Source: Clostridium sp. CAG:465
GTDB lineage: Bacteria; Bacillota; Clostridia; TANB77; CAG-465
Reading direction: 5' to 3'
DNA length: 41,025 bases
NCBI GenBank assembly: GCA_000433755.1
Contig: FR891295.1
Span: 1-41,025 of the forward strand
The notes below the pieces were generated by a model that searched no databases, was not told the DNA's origin, and saw only the letters and a list, made by a program, of their open reading frames with translations. This document shows positions 1 through 7,305 of this stretch, piece after piece. How positions within the stretch are numbered: position 1 is the stretch's first letter; each line of letters begins with the position of its first letter. A program made the position numbers and the translations under genes.

Positions 1-1
1 A

Positions 2-112
2 GAGATAGGTGGAAACTTAAATACAACATCTTTAAAAATACCACAAACTACAAAAATAGTTAGTGGTGGAGTGATAAGTCACTTTTGTTCTACATACATA
101 TTTAATAGGTGA
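2..112 (+). CDS. C-terminal end of an unidentified protein (partial)
   Basis: One frame is open from the window edge for 36 codons and ends in TGA at 110-112. The last residues read SHFCSTYIFNR. The stop codon lies inside the ribosome binding site of the next gene (AGGTGA at 107-112), a spacing typical of co-transcribed genes in this window. I do not recognise the family from so short a tail, and an open frame of this length can arise by chance in AT-rich DNA. Confidence 0.35.
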   Translation, partial: EIGGNLNTTSLKIPQTTKIVSGGVISHFCSTYIFNR

Positions 113-117
113 TATTA

Positions 118-747
118 ATGTTTGGTTTATTTAAAAAAAGAAGAAAAAAACTTTCTATGAGAAGAAATAGCACATATACATGTACAAATGACTTAAATAA
201 TGTAAGAAATACATTAAGAGAAGGTGATGAAGGAGATGATGTTAAAAATTTACAAAATATGTTAATGGGTATTGTACACATATATCCTAAAATGCCTGTT
301 ATAACTTTAAATGGTATATATGATAGTCAAACTAGAAATGCAGTAAGATCATTTCAGAGTATGATGGGAATAAGTGACACTGGAATAATGGATAAAAATA
401 CATACGAAAAATTAAAAGTTATATATGACAAAAAAGACCAAATCAAGGCAATTGAAAGAATTGATTTTAGTAATAATGTAAGTAATAATAATTTAAATAC
501 GGGAGCAGATTTATCATATAATGTACTTAAAGAAGGTAGTAAAGGAAGATATGTATATAGGCTTCAGGAGTATTTAAGAAGAGTTTCTTTGGTAAATCAA
601 AATATTCCTAATATAGCTTTAGATGGAATTTTTGGAAGTGAAACTAAAAAAGCAGTTATGAGCTTTCAAAAAGAATATGGACTTGAAGTGACAGGAATTG
701 TTGACGATGAAATGTGGGATAAATTATATAACGAATATATGAAATAA
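118..747 (+). CDS. Protein with two peptidoglycan-binding (PG_binding_1) domains
   Basis: A 209-residue protein with two copies of the PG_binding_1 fold, at about residues 35-105 and 135-205. Each copy carries the family signature: L(K/R)EG..G..V..LQ near its start, then a G.(Y/F)...T..AV..FQ..... helix-loop-helix. The ATG at 118 is chosen because AGGTGA sits 5 bases before it; a GTG at 109 lies inside that Shine-Dalgarno sequence. The N-terminus is very basic (KKRRKK) and I see no clear signal peptide. Proteins of this kind bind peptidoglycan, and in Clostridia many act in the spore cortex or cell wall. No catalytic domain is attached, so the protein is probably a binding or targeting subunit. 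The exact role is unknown. A terminator follows. Confidence 0.85.
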   Translation: MFGLFKKRRKKLSMRRNSTYTCTNDLNNVRNTLREGDEGDDVKNLQNMLMGIVHIYPKMPVITLNGIYDSQTRNAVRSFQSMMGISDTGIMDKNTYEKLKVIYDKKDQIKAIERIDFSNNVSNNNLNTGADLSYNVLKEGSKGRYVYRLQEYLRRVSLVNQNIPNIALDGIFGSETKKAVMSFQKEYGLEVTGIVDDEMWDKLYNEYMK

Positions 748-759
748 TAATGTTCTGTT

Positions 760-796
760 AAAAGTATTTAATATTGATTTAAATACTTTTTTCTTT
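760..796 (+). terminator. Intrinsic terminator after the peptidoglycan-binding gene
   Basis: An 11-bp perfect inverted repeat (AAAAGTATTTA at 760-770 with TAAATACTTTT at 780-790) is followed by T-rich sequence. The stem is AT-rich and so of moderate strength. Confidence 0.65.
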
Positions 797-853
797 TGCT
801 ATTTACATTGCTTAGAAAATAATATATAATAATTGACAAAAGGAAGTGAAAAA

Positions 854-1345
854 ATGGCTTTAAATATTGTGTTAATTGAACCTGAAATTCCACAAAATAC
901 GGGAAATATAGCTAGGACATGTGCTGCACTTGGAGCAAAACTTCATTTAGTTCATCCTCTTGGATTTGATATATCTCAAAAAGCGGTAAAAAGGGCAGGA
1001 CTTGACTACTGGGACAAGTTGGAAATAGTTGAGTATGAAAATCTTGAAGATTTTAAGAATAAAGTTGATACTAATGATATGTATTTACTTTCAACTAAAG
1101 CAAATAAAGTATATACTGATGTTAAATATACAGGAGATTCATATTTAGTATTTGGACCTGAAACTAGAGGAATTCCTGAGGACTATATTCTAGAAAAATT
1201 TGATAAAACTGTAAGAATACCTATGAGAAAGAAGATACGTTCGCTTAATTTATCAAATAGTGTTGCAATTGTTGCATATGAAGCTCAAAGACAAATAAAT
1301 TATGAAGGACTTCAAGAAAAAAGTACTTATTTTGAAAATTTATAA
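854..1345 (+). CDS. trmL: tRNA (cytidine/uridine-34 2'-O)-methyltransferase TrmL
   Basis: A 163-residue SPOUT-fold methyltransferase. It should use S-adenosylmethionine to methylate the ribose of the wobble nucleotide in the leucine tRNAs that TrmL modifies. The three SPOU motifs are clear: PQNTGNIARTC near residue 15, FGPETRGIP in the middle, and RSLNLSNSVAIV near the C-terminus, which forms the trefoil-knot cofactor site. Length matches the single-domain TrmL type, about 155-165 residues. The ATG at 854 is preceded by AGGAAGTG; an upstream in-frame TTG at 833 has no suitable binding site. It looks monocistronic, with its own promoter region after the preceding terminator. Confidence 0.93.
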   Translation: MALNIVLIEPEIPQNTGNIARTCAALGAKLHLVHPLGFDISQKAVKRAGLDYWDKLEIVEYENLEDFKNKVDTNDMYLLSTKANKVYTDVKYTGDSYLVFGPETRGIPEDYILEKFDKTVRIPMRKKIRSLNLSNSVAIVAYEAQRQINYEGLQEKSTYFENL

Positions 1346-1355
1346 TTTAATATTA

Positions 1356-1384
1356 TTGACATAAAACAACAGGCGTGGTATACT
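1356..1384 (+). promoter_or_regulatory. Sigma-A promoter of the dCMP deaminase gene
   Basis: TTGACA at 1356-1361 and TATACT at 1379-1384, separated by 17 bases. The start codon follows about 55 bases downstream. Confidence 0.75.
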
Positions 1385-1439
1385 TATACAAAAATATTCA
1401 TTATTTATTTTTATATTAAAATTTAAGGAGGAGTCTGTT

Positions 1440-1949
1440 ATGGGTAACAGAGTTGACAAGCATAATTATTATTTAGGTATTGCAGAAGAGGTGCTTTCTC
1501 GTGCAACTTGTCTTAGAAGAAATTATGGATGCGTCTTAGTAAAGAATGATGAAATAATTTCTACTGGATATAACGGTGCACCAAGGGGTAGAGAAAACTG
1601 TATTGATCTTGGCTTTTGTGCAAGAGAAAAATTGAAAATAAAGTCAGGGCAAAACTACGAACTGTGCAGAAGTGTACATGCAGAACAAAATGCAATTATT
1701 TCAGCTGCACGAAGAGATATAATCGGAGCAACGCTATATATGGTTGGTAAGGATGTCAAGACTGGACAAATACTTGAAAAAATTGATTCTTGCATTATGT
1801 GCAAAAGAGTGGTTATAAATGCGGGAATAAAATATGTAGTTGTAAAGGATGTACATTCTGATACGGGTTATAAAATAATGGATGTCAATGACTGGATTAA
1901 ATTTGATGAAGTCTTAGAAAATAACAAAAAAATACTTTTTAATAATTAA
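1440..1949 (+). CDS. Deoxycytidylate (dCMP) deaminase family protein
   Basis: A 169-residue zinc-dependent cytidine/deoxycytidylate deaminase. The zinc and proton-shuttle motif is HAEQNAI (H80, E82), and the second half of the zinc site is C118-x-x-C121 in SCIMCKRVVINAGI. The family usually has PCxxC; serine replaces the proline here. It should convert dCMP to dUMP for thymidylate synthesis; late-competence ComEB proteins are close relatives and cannot be separated by eye. An AAGGAGGAG binding site precedes the ATG. The gene is alone between a good promoter and a terminator. Confidence 0.88.
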   Translation: MGNRVDKHNYYLGIAEEVLSRATCLRRNYGCVLVKNDEIISTGYNGAPRGRENCIDLGFCAREKLKIKSGQNYELCRSVHAEQNAIISAARRDIIGATLYMVGKDVKTGQILEKIDSCIMCKRVVINAGIKYVVVKDVHSDTGYKIMDVNDWIKFDEVLENNKKILFNN

Positions 1950-1958
1950 AATTATAAC

Positions 1959-1996
1959 AAAAAACGTTCAAACTATTATAGTTTTGAACGTTTTTT
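1959..1996. terminator. Bidirectional terminator between dCMP deaminase and tRNA-Met
   Basis: A 14-bp inverted repeat (AAAAAACGTTCAAA with TTTGAACGTTTTTT) has A- and T-runs on either side. It can end the rightward deaminase transcript and the leftward tRNA transcript. Confidence 0.85.
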
Positions 1997-2001
1997 ATAA
2001 A

Positions 2002-2078
2002 TGGTAGCGGCAACAGGAGTCGAACCTGTGACCTTTCGGGTATGAACCGAACGCTCTAGCCAACTAAGCTATGCCGCC
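2002..2078 (-). tRNA. tRNA-Met (CAT), elongator type
   Basis: On the minus strand this 77-nt sequence folds as a complete tRNA. Acceptor GGCGGCA pairs with TGCCGCT (one G-U pair), D arm GCTT...GAGC, anticodon stem TTCGG/CCGAA with loop TTCATAC (anticodon CAT), T arm ACAGG-TTCGACT-CCTGT, and an encoded CCA. It lacks the three G-C pairs in the anticodon stem and the 1-72 mismatch of an initiator, and resembles Bacillus elongator tRNA-Met. Confidence 0.96.
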
Positions 2079-2106
2079 ATTATTAAAAGCCCTAACGACA
2101 GTAATT

Positions 2107-2135
2107 ATTATACACTATGTAATAATTATTGTCAA
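2107..2135 (-). promoter_or_regulatory. Promoter of tRNA-Met
   Basis: On the minus strand TTGACA (2130-2135) and TATAAT (2107-2112) are 17 bases apart, a full consensus match. A 14-bp inverted repeat, GACAGTAATTATTA (2097-2110) with TAATAATTATTGTC (2120-2133), overlaps both boxes with one G-U pair. Confidence 0.8.
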
Positions 2136-2199
2136 TCTTTTTTGCACAAAAAAGTATTTTTTTCATTATATGGTCATATTATTTTCTAGGGTGATAAAA

Positions 2200-2823
2200 G
2201 TGATAGAAACATATCCTTTTAAATTAAAAGAATTACCATATAGCTATGAGGAAATGGAACCATACATAAATAGTAAAACAATGTATTTACATCATGATAA
2301 ACATTTAAAAACATATGTAGATAATTTAAATAAAGCTCTAGCACCTTATCCTAGACTATATAATTGGTCACTTGAAAAGTTACTTAAAAGTTTAATGTTT
2401 TTACCAGAGGATATAAGAGAAAAAGTAAAAAATAATGGTGGAGGAGTATATAACCACAATTTATATTTTAGTGGACTAAAAAATAGCTTAAATACTAATA
2501 TACCTATTGGAAGACTTGCTAAAAAGATCGACGAACAATATATTAACTTTGACAATTTTTATAAATGTTTTAAAGAGGAAGCTTTAAAAGTATTTGGTTC
2601 AGGTTATGCATGGCTTGTAATGGATAAAAATAACAATTTAAATGTTATAGGAACAAAAAATCAAGATACAGTACTAGACTTAAATTTATGTCCAATTTTA
2701 TTAATTGATGTATGGGAACATGCATATTATTTAAAATATAACAATCGTAGGGATGAATATATAGATAACTTAAAAAAATTATTAACTTTGATAAAGCAGA
2801 AGAAAGGTATCTTAAATGCTTAG
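2200..2823 (+). CDS. Iron/manganese superoxide dismutase
   Basis: A 207-residue Fe/Mn superoxide dismutase converting superoxide to hydrogen peroxide and oxygen in the cytoplasm. Expected metal ligands are visible: a histidine in the LHHDKH helix, a histidine in YNHNLYF, and the aspartate and histidine of DVWEHAYYLKY. The GTG at 2200 is chosen because AGGGTGAT lies just upstream; a GTG at 2191 is also in frame, and earlier starts would run into the tRNA gene. The loop around the second ligand (GGGVYNHNLYFSGL) departs from the common GGHxNHxxFW, so metal preference cannot be read off. Its neighbour is a metal exporter with a Fur-family regulator, reading towards it. Confidence 0.9.
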   Translation: MIETYPFKLKELPYSYEEMEPYINSKTMYLHHDKHLKTYVDNLNKALAPYPRLYNWSLEKLLKSLMFLPEDIREKVKNNGGGVYNHNLYFSGLKNSLNTNIPIGRLAKKIDEQYINFDNFYKCFKEEALKVFGSGYAWLVMDKNNNLNVIGTKNQDTVLDLNLCPILLIDVWEHAYYLKYNNRRDEYIDNLKKLLTLIKQKKGILNA

Positions 2824-2824
2824 A

Positions 2825-2859
2825 AAAATAGGCTTAGTTTTTATGACTAAGCCTATTTT
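2825..2859. terminator. Bidirectional terminator between convergent SOD and Fur-family genes
   Basis: A 13-bp perfect stem (AAAATAGGCTTAG with CTAAGCCTATTTT) with a 9-nt loop. It overlaps the last codons of the leftward regulator gene. Confidence 0.85.
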
Positions 2860-3226
2860 GACATTCGGGGCATATTCCTTTTAATTCTAAAAAGTGACCA
2901 GTAATTGTGTATCCAGTTGTTTCTTTTACCTTTTTTGAAATTAAGTCTATAGGACAGTTTTCGATAGGAGTTATTTTATGACAAATGTAGCAAACTAAAT
3001 TATGAGTGTGGCTTTTATTATTAAGTTTGTAATACATTTTACCATCATCAAATATAAACTTAGTAAGTATTTTTTTATCTGATAAGAAATTTAAATTTCT
3101 ATATATTGTTGCAATATTTATTTCTTTATTTAACATAGTATAAAGATCTTCTGCACATAGTGGAGTAGAGGTATAGTTCAATACATTTAATATTTTAATT
3201 CTATTTTTAGTTCTTTTAAAATCCAT
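2834..3226 (-). CDS. Fur-family metalloregulator (Zur/Fur/PerR type)
   Basis: A 130-residue Fur-superfamily repressor. An N-terminal winged helix with the recognition segment INIATIYRNLNFL is followed by a C-terminal metal domain containing SHTHNLVCYICHK, then HFLELKGICPEC; the two CxxC pairs form the usual structural zinc site. The His/Glu pattern looks more Zur- or Fur-like than PerR-like, but the metal cannot be assigned from sequence alone. It begins 1 base after the stop of the exporter gene, so it is the second gene of a two-gene operon. The operon promoter carries a perfect palindromic operator at 4105-4131, which suggests that this protein represses its own operon. Confidence 0.9.
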   Translation of the reverse strand: MDFKRTKNRIKILNVLNYTSTPLCAEDLYTMLNKEINIATIYRNLNFLSDKKILTKFIFDDGKMYYKLNNKSHTHNLVCYICHKITPIENCPIDLISKKVKETTGYTITGHFLELKGICPECQNRLSHKN

Positions 3227-3227
3227 A

Positions 3228-4091
3228 TTACATCATCATTCCTATAATTTCTATAATTATACCAACTGATACTCCAAGTAAATACACTAGTCCTAATATC
3301 TTTAAATTTTCTTTTATATTTTTATTTTCTTTAAATAATATAACCATACCAAGTCCAGATCCACTGCTTAGTCCTGCTATTATAGAGGCAAAAGAAATAT
3401 TATTTGATAAGAATAATTCTGTAAGTAGTACTGATGAAGCACAATTTGGTATAAGTCCAATAAGTCCAGCAACCAATGGTTGAAAAATACTGCCTGACAT
3501 TAATAATTTTGATAACATTTCTTCACCAATATAATGAATAAGTATATTTAAAATAAATGCAAAGATTAGAATAAATAGAAATACATTTATGGTATGTTTT
3601 ATTGACGATTTAAGAATTCCTGAATGATTACAATCGCAATTTGAACACATAGAATGAATATGTTCTTGCGTTTCTTTTTTTTCTTCAATTGGAGTATGTT
3701 TTTTTCTAAATATTAAATCTATTATAAATCCAATAACAATTCCTATAATTAATTTTAGTCCTATAACTTTGAGTAATAAAGGCATACAATCAGGATGAGA
3801 TAAAAGAACAGGAATTGCTTCGTCTGAAGTAGTTAGAAATACAGCTACAAGTGTACCTAATGTAATTACTCTACTTGCATATAATGTAGCAGCAGTAACA
3901 GAAAAACCACATTGGGGAAATGTTCCCAAAAATCCCCCTATAACTGGTCCAAATTTTCCTGAACGTTTAAGTGCATTTTCAATTTTTTTTGAAGATTTAT
4001 GCTCTATAAATTCTATAATTAAGTATGATAAAAATAAAAATGGCAACATTTTTATAGAATCAACTAATGTATCTAAAATAATATCTTTCAT
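3228..4091 (-). CDS. Putative multi-pass heavy-metal exporter (ArsP_2 / DUF2899 type permease)
   Basis: A 287-residue polytopic membrane protein of two similar halves. Each half has a conserved loop, GGFLGTFPQCGFSV in the first and AGLIGLIPNCASSV in the second, which mark the predicted heavy-metal exporters formerly called DUF2899. About eight hydrophobic segments are visible. The central loop carries a His/Cys cluster (HIHSMCSNCDCNH) that could hold metal. The ATG at 4091 is preceded by GAGGTGAA; the longer alternative at 4115 begins inside the operator. Substrate is unproven; family annotations mention arsenic, manganese or other metals. Coupling to a Fur-family gene in one operon supports metal homeostasis. 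Confidence 0.8.
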   Translation of the reverse strand: MKDIILDTLVDSIKMLPFLFLSYLIIEFIEHKSSKKIENALKRSGKFGPVIGGFLGTFPQCGFSVTAATLYASRVITLGTLVAVFLTTSDEAIPVLLSHPDCMPLLLKVIGLKLIIGIVIGFIIDLIFRKKHTPIEEKKETQEHIHSMCSNCDCNHSGILKSSIKHTINVFLFILIFAFILNILIHYIGEEMLSKLLMSGSIFQPLVAGLIGLIPNCASSVLLTELFLSNNISFASIIAGLSSGSGLGMVILFKENKNIKENLKILGLVYLLGVSVGIIIEIIGMMM

Positions 4092-4104
4092 TAATTTCAC
4101 CTCG

Positions 4105-4131
4105 TCTAAATGCAAATTATTTGCATTTAGA
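4105..4131. promoter_or_regulatory. Perfect 13-1-13 palindromic operator of the exporter/Fur operon
   Basis: TCTAAATGCAAAT (4105-4117), a central T, and its exact reverse complement (4119-4131). The core, TGCAAAT-n-ATTTGCA, has the 7-1-7 arrangement centred on AAT-n-ATT seen in Fur, Zur and PerR boxes, but with half-site letters unlike the Bacillus versions. It begins immediately downstream of the -10 box of the leftward promoter, covering the transcription start, as expected for a repressor site. Confidence 0.8.
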
Positions 4132-4160
4132 ATTATACTATTTTTATAAACTTATGTCAA
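4132..4160 (-). promoter_or_regulatory. Promoter of the exporter/Fur-family operon
   Basis: On the minus strand TTGACA (4155-4160) and TATAAT (4132-4137) are 17 bases apart, a full consensus promoter. The adjacent operator would keep it shut by default. Confidence 0.85.
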
Positions 4161-4176
4161 GGAAAATAAAATATAT

Positions 4177-4205
4177 TTGCAATTCTCAACAAATTATGTT
4201 AAAAT
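4177..4205 (+). promoter_or_regulatory. Promoter of the M23-like gene
   Basis: TTGCAA (4177-4182) and TAAAAT (4200-4205) with a 17-base spacer, about 25 bases before the start codon at 4231. Confidence 0.6.
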
Positions 4206-4230
4206 AAAAATGTAGAGAGGAGGCTTTTTT

Positions 4231-4800
4231 ATGAATATTGTAAGAATTGGTACGAAAAACAAAGAATCAAAATTATATATCTTTGTTATTATAGCTGTAA
4301 TATTTGTAGGAATGTTTTTGATTTTAAGTCCAGTTTTTAATATTAAAAAACTTTTCTTAGCTAAAAAAGAAGAGAATATGCAAACAGAGCCTTCTTATGA
4401 GTCATTAAAAAATACGGAAATTGTTTTTAAATCTAAGTATTCTAGCCCTGTAAGCGTGGGGAATATTAAGGTAAATAATGACAATAGTATGATAGTAAGC
4501 GCAGATCCAGGAATGAATGTAAAAAGTATAGGAGATGGCTTAATATATAAAACAGGTAGAGATAATGTATATGGTAATTATATAGAAATAGGATATTCAG
4601 GTTTAAAGAAAGATGAAATTTATGCTTTTTACGCTGGGTTTGAAAAGCCAATAAATGGTGACGTTATTCCGGTGCAAGAAGGCCAAAAGTTAGGTGAAGT
4701 TGGATCTAATGGCAAATTCTATTTTGAAATTAGAGATAAAGATCATAATAGGATTAGTCCTTATGAATATATTAATTTACCAATTTATGAAAATAATTAA
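4231..4800 (+). CDS. Membrane-anchored degenerate M23 (LytM-like) protein
   Basis: A 189-residue protein with one N-terminal membrane segment (about residues 17-37) and an extracytoplasmic LytM/M23-type fold (about residues 75-180). The fold is recognised from the order NVKSIGDGLIYKTG, YGNYIEIGY, YAFYAG, V..GQKLGEVG and YFEIRD. The zinc ligands of active M23 peptidases are absent: YAHL-type histidine is replaced in YAFYAG, HLHFE by FYFEI, and no HxGxD is seen. It is therefore probably a non-catalytic binding or scaffold protein. SpoIIQ, which links the two membranes of the engulfed forespore, is a known degenerate example of similar topology; this one is shorter and I only suggest the resemblance. 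GAGGAGG precedes the ATG. Confidence 0.65.
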   Translation: MNIVRIGTKNKESKLYIFVIIAVIFVGMFLILSPVFNIKKLFLAKKEENMQTEPSYESLKNTEIVFKSKYSSPVSVGNIKVNNDNSMIVSADPGMNVKSIGDGLIYKTGRDNVYGNYIEIGYSGLKKDEIYAFYAGFEKPINGDVIPVQEGQKLGEVGSNGKFYFEIRDKDHNRISPYEYINLPIYENN

Positions 4801-4840
4801 AAAATAACAAACCAGTATTTTACTGGTTTGTTATTTTTAT
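4801..4840 (+). terminator. Strong intrinsic terminator after the M23-like gene
   Basis: A 17-bp perfect stem (4801-4817 with 4821-4837), core ACAAACCAGTA/TACTGGTTTGT, followed by T-rich sequence. Confidence 0.9.
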
Positions 4841-4847
4841 ATAAAAA

Positions 4848-4876
4848 AAACTGAAACCAAAAAATGATATCAGTTT
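4848..4876 (-). terminator. Terminator of the initiator tRNA gene
   Basis: On the minus strand a 7-bp stem (AAACTGA with TCAGTTT) is followed by a run of eight T, just after the tRNA 3' end. Confidence 0.65.
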
Positions 4877-4882
4877 AAATAA

Positions 4883-4958
4883 TGGTTGCGGGGGCAAGAC
4901 TCGAACTTGCGACCTCAGGGTTATGAGCCCTACGAGCTGCCAACTGCTCTACCCCGCG
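4883..4958 (-). tRNA. Initiator tRNA-fMet (CAT)
   Basis: On the minus strand a 76-nt tRNA begins CGCGGGG and ends CCCCGCA-ACCA, giving the unpaired C1-A72 typical of initiators. The anticodon stem has the diagnostic GGG/CCC pairs around loop CTCATAA, anticodon CAT. CCA is encoded. Confidence 0.97.
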
Positions 4959-4971
4959 ATTCACTATTAAT

Positions 4972-5000
4972 AGTATATTATAATTAATAAAAAATGTCAA
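4972..5000 (-). promoter_or_regulatory. Promoter of tRNA-fMet
   Basis: On the minus strand TTGACA (4995-5000) and TATACT (4972-4977) with a 17-base spacer. Confidence 0.75.
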
Positions 5001-5038
5001 TGTTTTTTTATTAATTTGTTAAATTTTTTAATATTAAC

Positions 5039-5067
5039 TTGCACATGGTATTTCTTTAATATATAAT
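5039..5067 (+). promoter_or_regulatory. Promoter of recD2
   Basis: TTGCAC (5039-5044) and TATAAT (5062-5067) with 17 bases between; the start codon follows 16 bases after the -10 box, so the leader is very short. Confidence 0.65.
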
Positions 5068-5082
5068 ATATTTGGTGAAATT

Positions 5083-7290
5083 ATGAAACTAGAAGGAAAA
5101 GTATCAACAATTATATTTAAAAATGATAGTAATTCATGGACAGTTATGCTACTTAAAAATAAATCTGGATATATGACTGCTGTAGGTCAAACTGAAAATC
5201 TAGAAGTTGGCGATGAAATCGAACTTGAGGGGGAGATGTCTTCCCATAAAGTTTATGGCGAACAGTTCAAATTTACAACATATAAAAAAGTTTTACCAAA
5301 AACTGATTCTGCTTTAATTCAATATATAGCTGACAATGTTAAGGGCGTAGGAAAAAAGAAAGCTAAAAGTATTATTGATATGTTTGGTGAAGATACTATT
5401 AATACTATAAGATTTAAATCTATAGAACTTTTAAAAGTAAAAGGATTAAATGAAGAAAATGTTGAAGCATTAAATGTTTTCTTTAATGAGGAATATGAAA
5501 GATGGAACGTAATTAATTTTTTAACTGATTTTGGTATTTCGGTTGTAATGGCAAGCAAGATTTATCAAGATCTTGGAAAAGATACTATTGATATAGTAAA
5601 GCAAAATCCATATAGTTTGTTAATGTTTGTTAAAACCTTAGATTTTAAACAAGTAGATAAAATAGGAGAAAAATTAGGTGTACTACCTGAATCAGAGTCA
5701 AGAATAGATACGGGTATAATATATTCACTTAATAATGCTACAGAATTTGGGCATACATGCCTTAAGGAAGATGCATTGATTTCATATGCTGCAAAAATTT
5801 TAAATGTTTCTGAGTCATGTATTCAAAATGGAATAATTAGGTTAGAATTACATGAAAAATTATATAGACAAACCATAAACGATGAGGAATATATATATAG
5901 AAAAAGCTTCTTTTTAGCAGAAGAAAATATTGCTGATTTTATAGTAAAAAAAAGTAGATCAAAATCAACTAAAAAAGATAATTATGCTCAATATATTGAT
6001 GAAGTAAGTAAAGAGGATAAAATAGAACTATCTGATGAACAAAAAGAGGCAATACTTAATTCACTTGTAAATGATGTTACTGTAATTACTGGTGGACCAG
6101 GTACAGGAAAAACTACTATTATTAAGTGTATAATACAGATTTTAGAAAAGTTAGATATAAAATATGTTCTTTGTGCACCAACAGGAAGAGCAGCTAAGAG
6201 AATAACTGAAACGACTAAAAGAGAAGCAAGAACAATTCATAGACTTCTTGAAATCACTAAACTTGATAATGAAGATATTGATATGTTATATAATCTTGAA
6301 GTAAAAACTATTGAGGAGGAATTTGTAATAGTTGATGAGGCGTCTATGCTTGATACAATAATGATGAATAATCTAATAAAGGCTTTGGGGAAAAAGACTA
6401 AAATAATTTTTGTAGGAGATGTTGATCAACTACCTTCAGTAGGTCCAGGAAATGTTTTAAAAGATATAATAACATCAGGAATTGTAAATACTGTATACCT
6501 AAAGCAAATATATAGACAAAGTGCTAAAAGTGATATTATTTTAAATGCACATAGAGTAAATGAAGGAAAATATCCTGAATTTAAGAACAAAGATACTGAT
6601 ATGTATTTTATAAAAACAAACAGTGTAGAAGATACTTTATCAGAAATATCATCACTTGTTTCATACAGATTAGAATCATTTGCAACGTTTGATAAGCTAA
6701 AGGATTTGCAAATTTTAACACCTATGAAAAAAACAACTCTTGGCACCATTGAATTAAATAATATGTTACAAGAGTTACTAAATCCTAAATCTATATCTAA
6801 AGAGGAGAGAAAAGTTGGAGATAGAATATATAGAGTTGGAGATAAAGTAATGCAAATCCAGAATAATTATGACAAAAGATTTGACGTTAAGGGTGAAGCA
6901 AAGCAAAATATTGAAGGTGTATATAATGGAGATATTGGATATATAAAAAAAATAGATAATGTAAATAAAGAACTTACAGTATTGTTTGATGATGTAAGAG
7001 AAATATCCTATGATTTTGATGAGCTTGATGAGCTTGAACTTGCTTATGCAACTACAATACACAAGAGTCAAGGCAGTGAATTTGATTATGTAGTTTTACC
7101 TCTATATACAGGGTATCCAAAGCTATTTACAAGAAATCTTTTATATACAGCCATGACAAGAGCAAAAAAAATGCTAGTAATAGTTGGAAGTAAAAAAATG
7201 ATAGAATATATGGTTGATAATATTGATTCTAAAAATAGAATGACAGGACTTAAAGATAAGATAGAAAACAAATGTAGCAAGTCAATTTGA
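5083..7290 (+). CDS. recD2: RecD2-type (YrrC) superfamily 1B DNA helicase
   Basis: A 735-residue 5'-3' DNA helicase of the RecD2 class, which works without RecBC. N-terminal OB-like strands are followed by helix-hairpin-helix motifs (around NVKGVGKKKAKSI, and again near GLNEENV). The motor shows Walker A GGPGTGKTT at residues 337-345, Walker B VDEAS at 417-421, the motif III-like VGDVDQLPSVGPG, and the C-terminal THKSQGSEFD at about 659 with FTRNLLYTAMTRAK after it. Length matches RecD2 proteins (about 720-750). Start at 5083 is supported by GGTGA nearby. The role is expected in repair and replication-fork processing. The 3' end overlaps a bidirectional terminator. Confidence 0.95.
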   Translation: MKLEGKVSTIIFKNDSNSWTVMLLKNKSGYMTAVGQTENLEVGDEIELEGEMSSHKVYGEQFKFTTYKKVLPKTDSALIQYIADNVKGVGKKKAKSIIDMFGEDTINTIRFKSIELLKVKGLNEENVEALNVFFNEEYERWNVINFLTDFGISVVMASKIYQDLGKDTIDIVKQNPYSLLMFVKTLDFKQVDKIGEKLGVLPESESRIDTGIIYSLNNATEFGHTCLKEDALISYAAKILNVSESCIQNGIIRLELHEKLYRQTINDEEYIYRKSFFLAEENIADFIVKKSRSKSTKKDNYAQYIDEVSKEDKIELSDEQKEAILNSLVNDVTVITGGPGTGKTTIIKCIIQILEKLDIKYVLCAPTGRAAKRITETTKREARTIHRLLEITKLDNEDIDMLYNLEVKTIEEEFVIVDEASMLDTIMMNNLIKALGKKTKIIFVGDVDQLPSVGPGNVLKDIITSGIVNTVYLKQIYRQSAKSDIILNAHRVNEGKYPEFKNKDTDMYFIKTNSVEDTLSEISSLVSYRLESFATFDKLKDLQILTPMKKTTLGTIELNNMLQELLNPKSISKEERKVGDRIYRVGDKVMQIQNNYDKRFDVKGEAKQNIEGVYNGDIGYIKKIDNVNKELTVLFDDVREISYDFDELDELELAYATTIHKSQGSEFDYVVLPLYTGYPKLFTRNLLYTAMTRAKKMLVIVGSKKMIEYMVDNIDSKNRMTGLKDKIENKCSKSI

Positions 7291-7305
7291 CCTGCTACAT
7301 TTGTT
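7267..7305. terminator. Bidirectional terminator at the recD2 / unknown gene convergence
   Basis: A 13-bp perfect stem, AACAAATGTAGCA (7267-7279) with TGCTACATTTGTT (7293-7305), spans the last recD2 codons and reaches the stop codon of the leftward gene. T-runs at the ends are short. Confidence 0.65.

Noticed and set aside
2071..2199. A longer N-terminus for the superoxide dismutase
   Set aside because: It would overlap the tRNA-Met gene and its promoter and adds residues absent from the family; the GTG at 2200 has the binding site.
4231..4800. Active M23 endopeptidase
   Set aside because: The histidine and aspartate zinc ligands are not present at any of the expected motifs.
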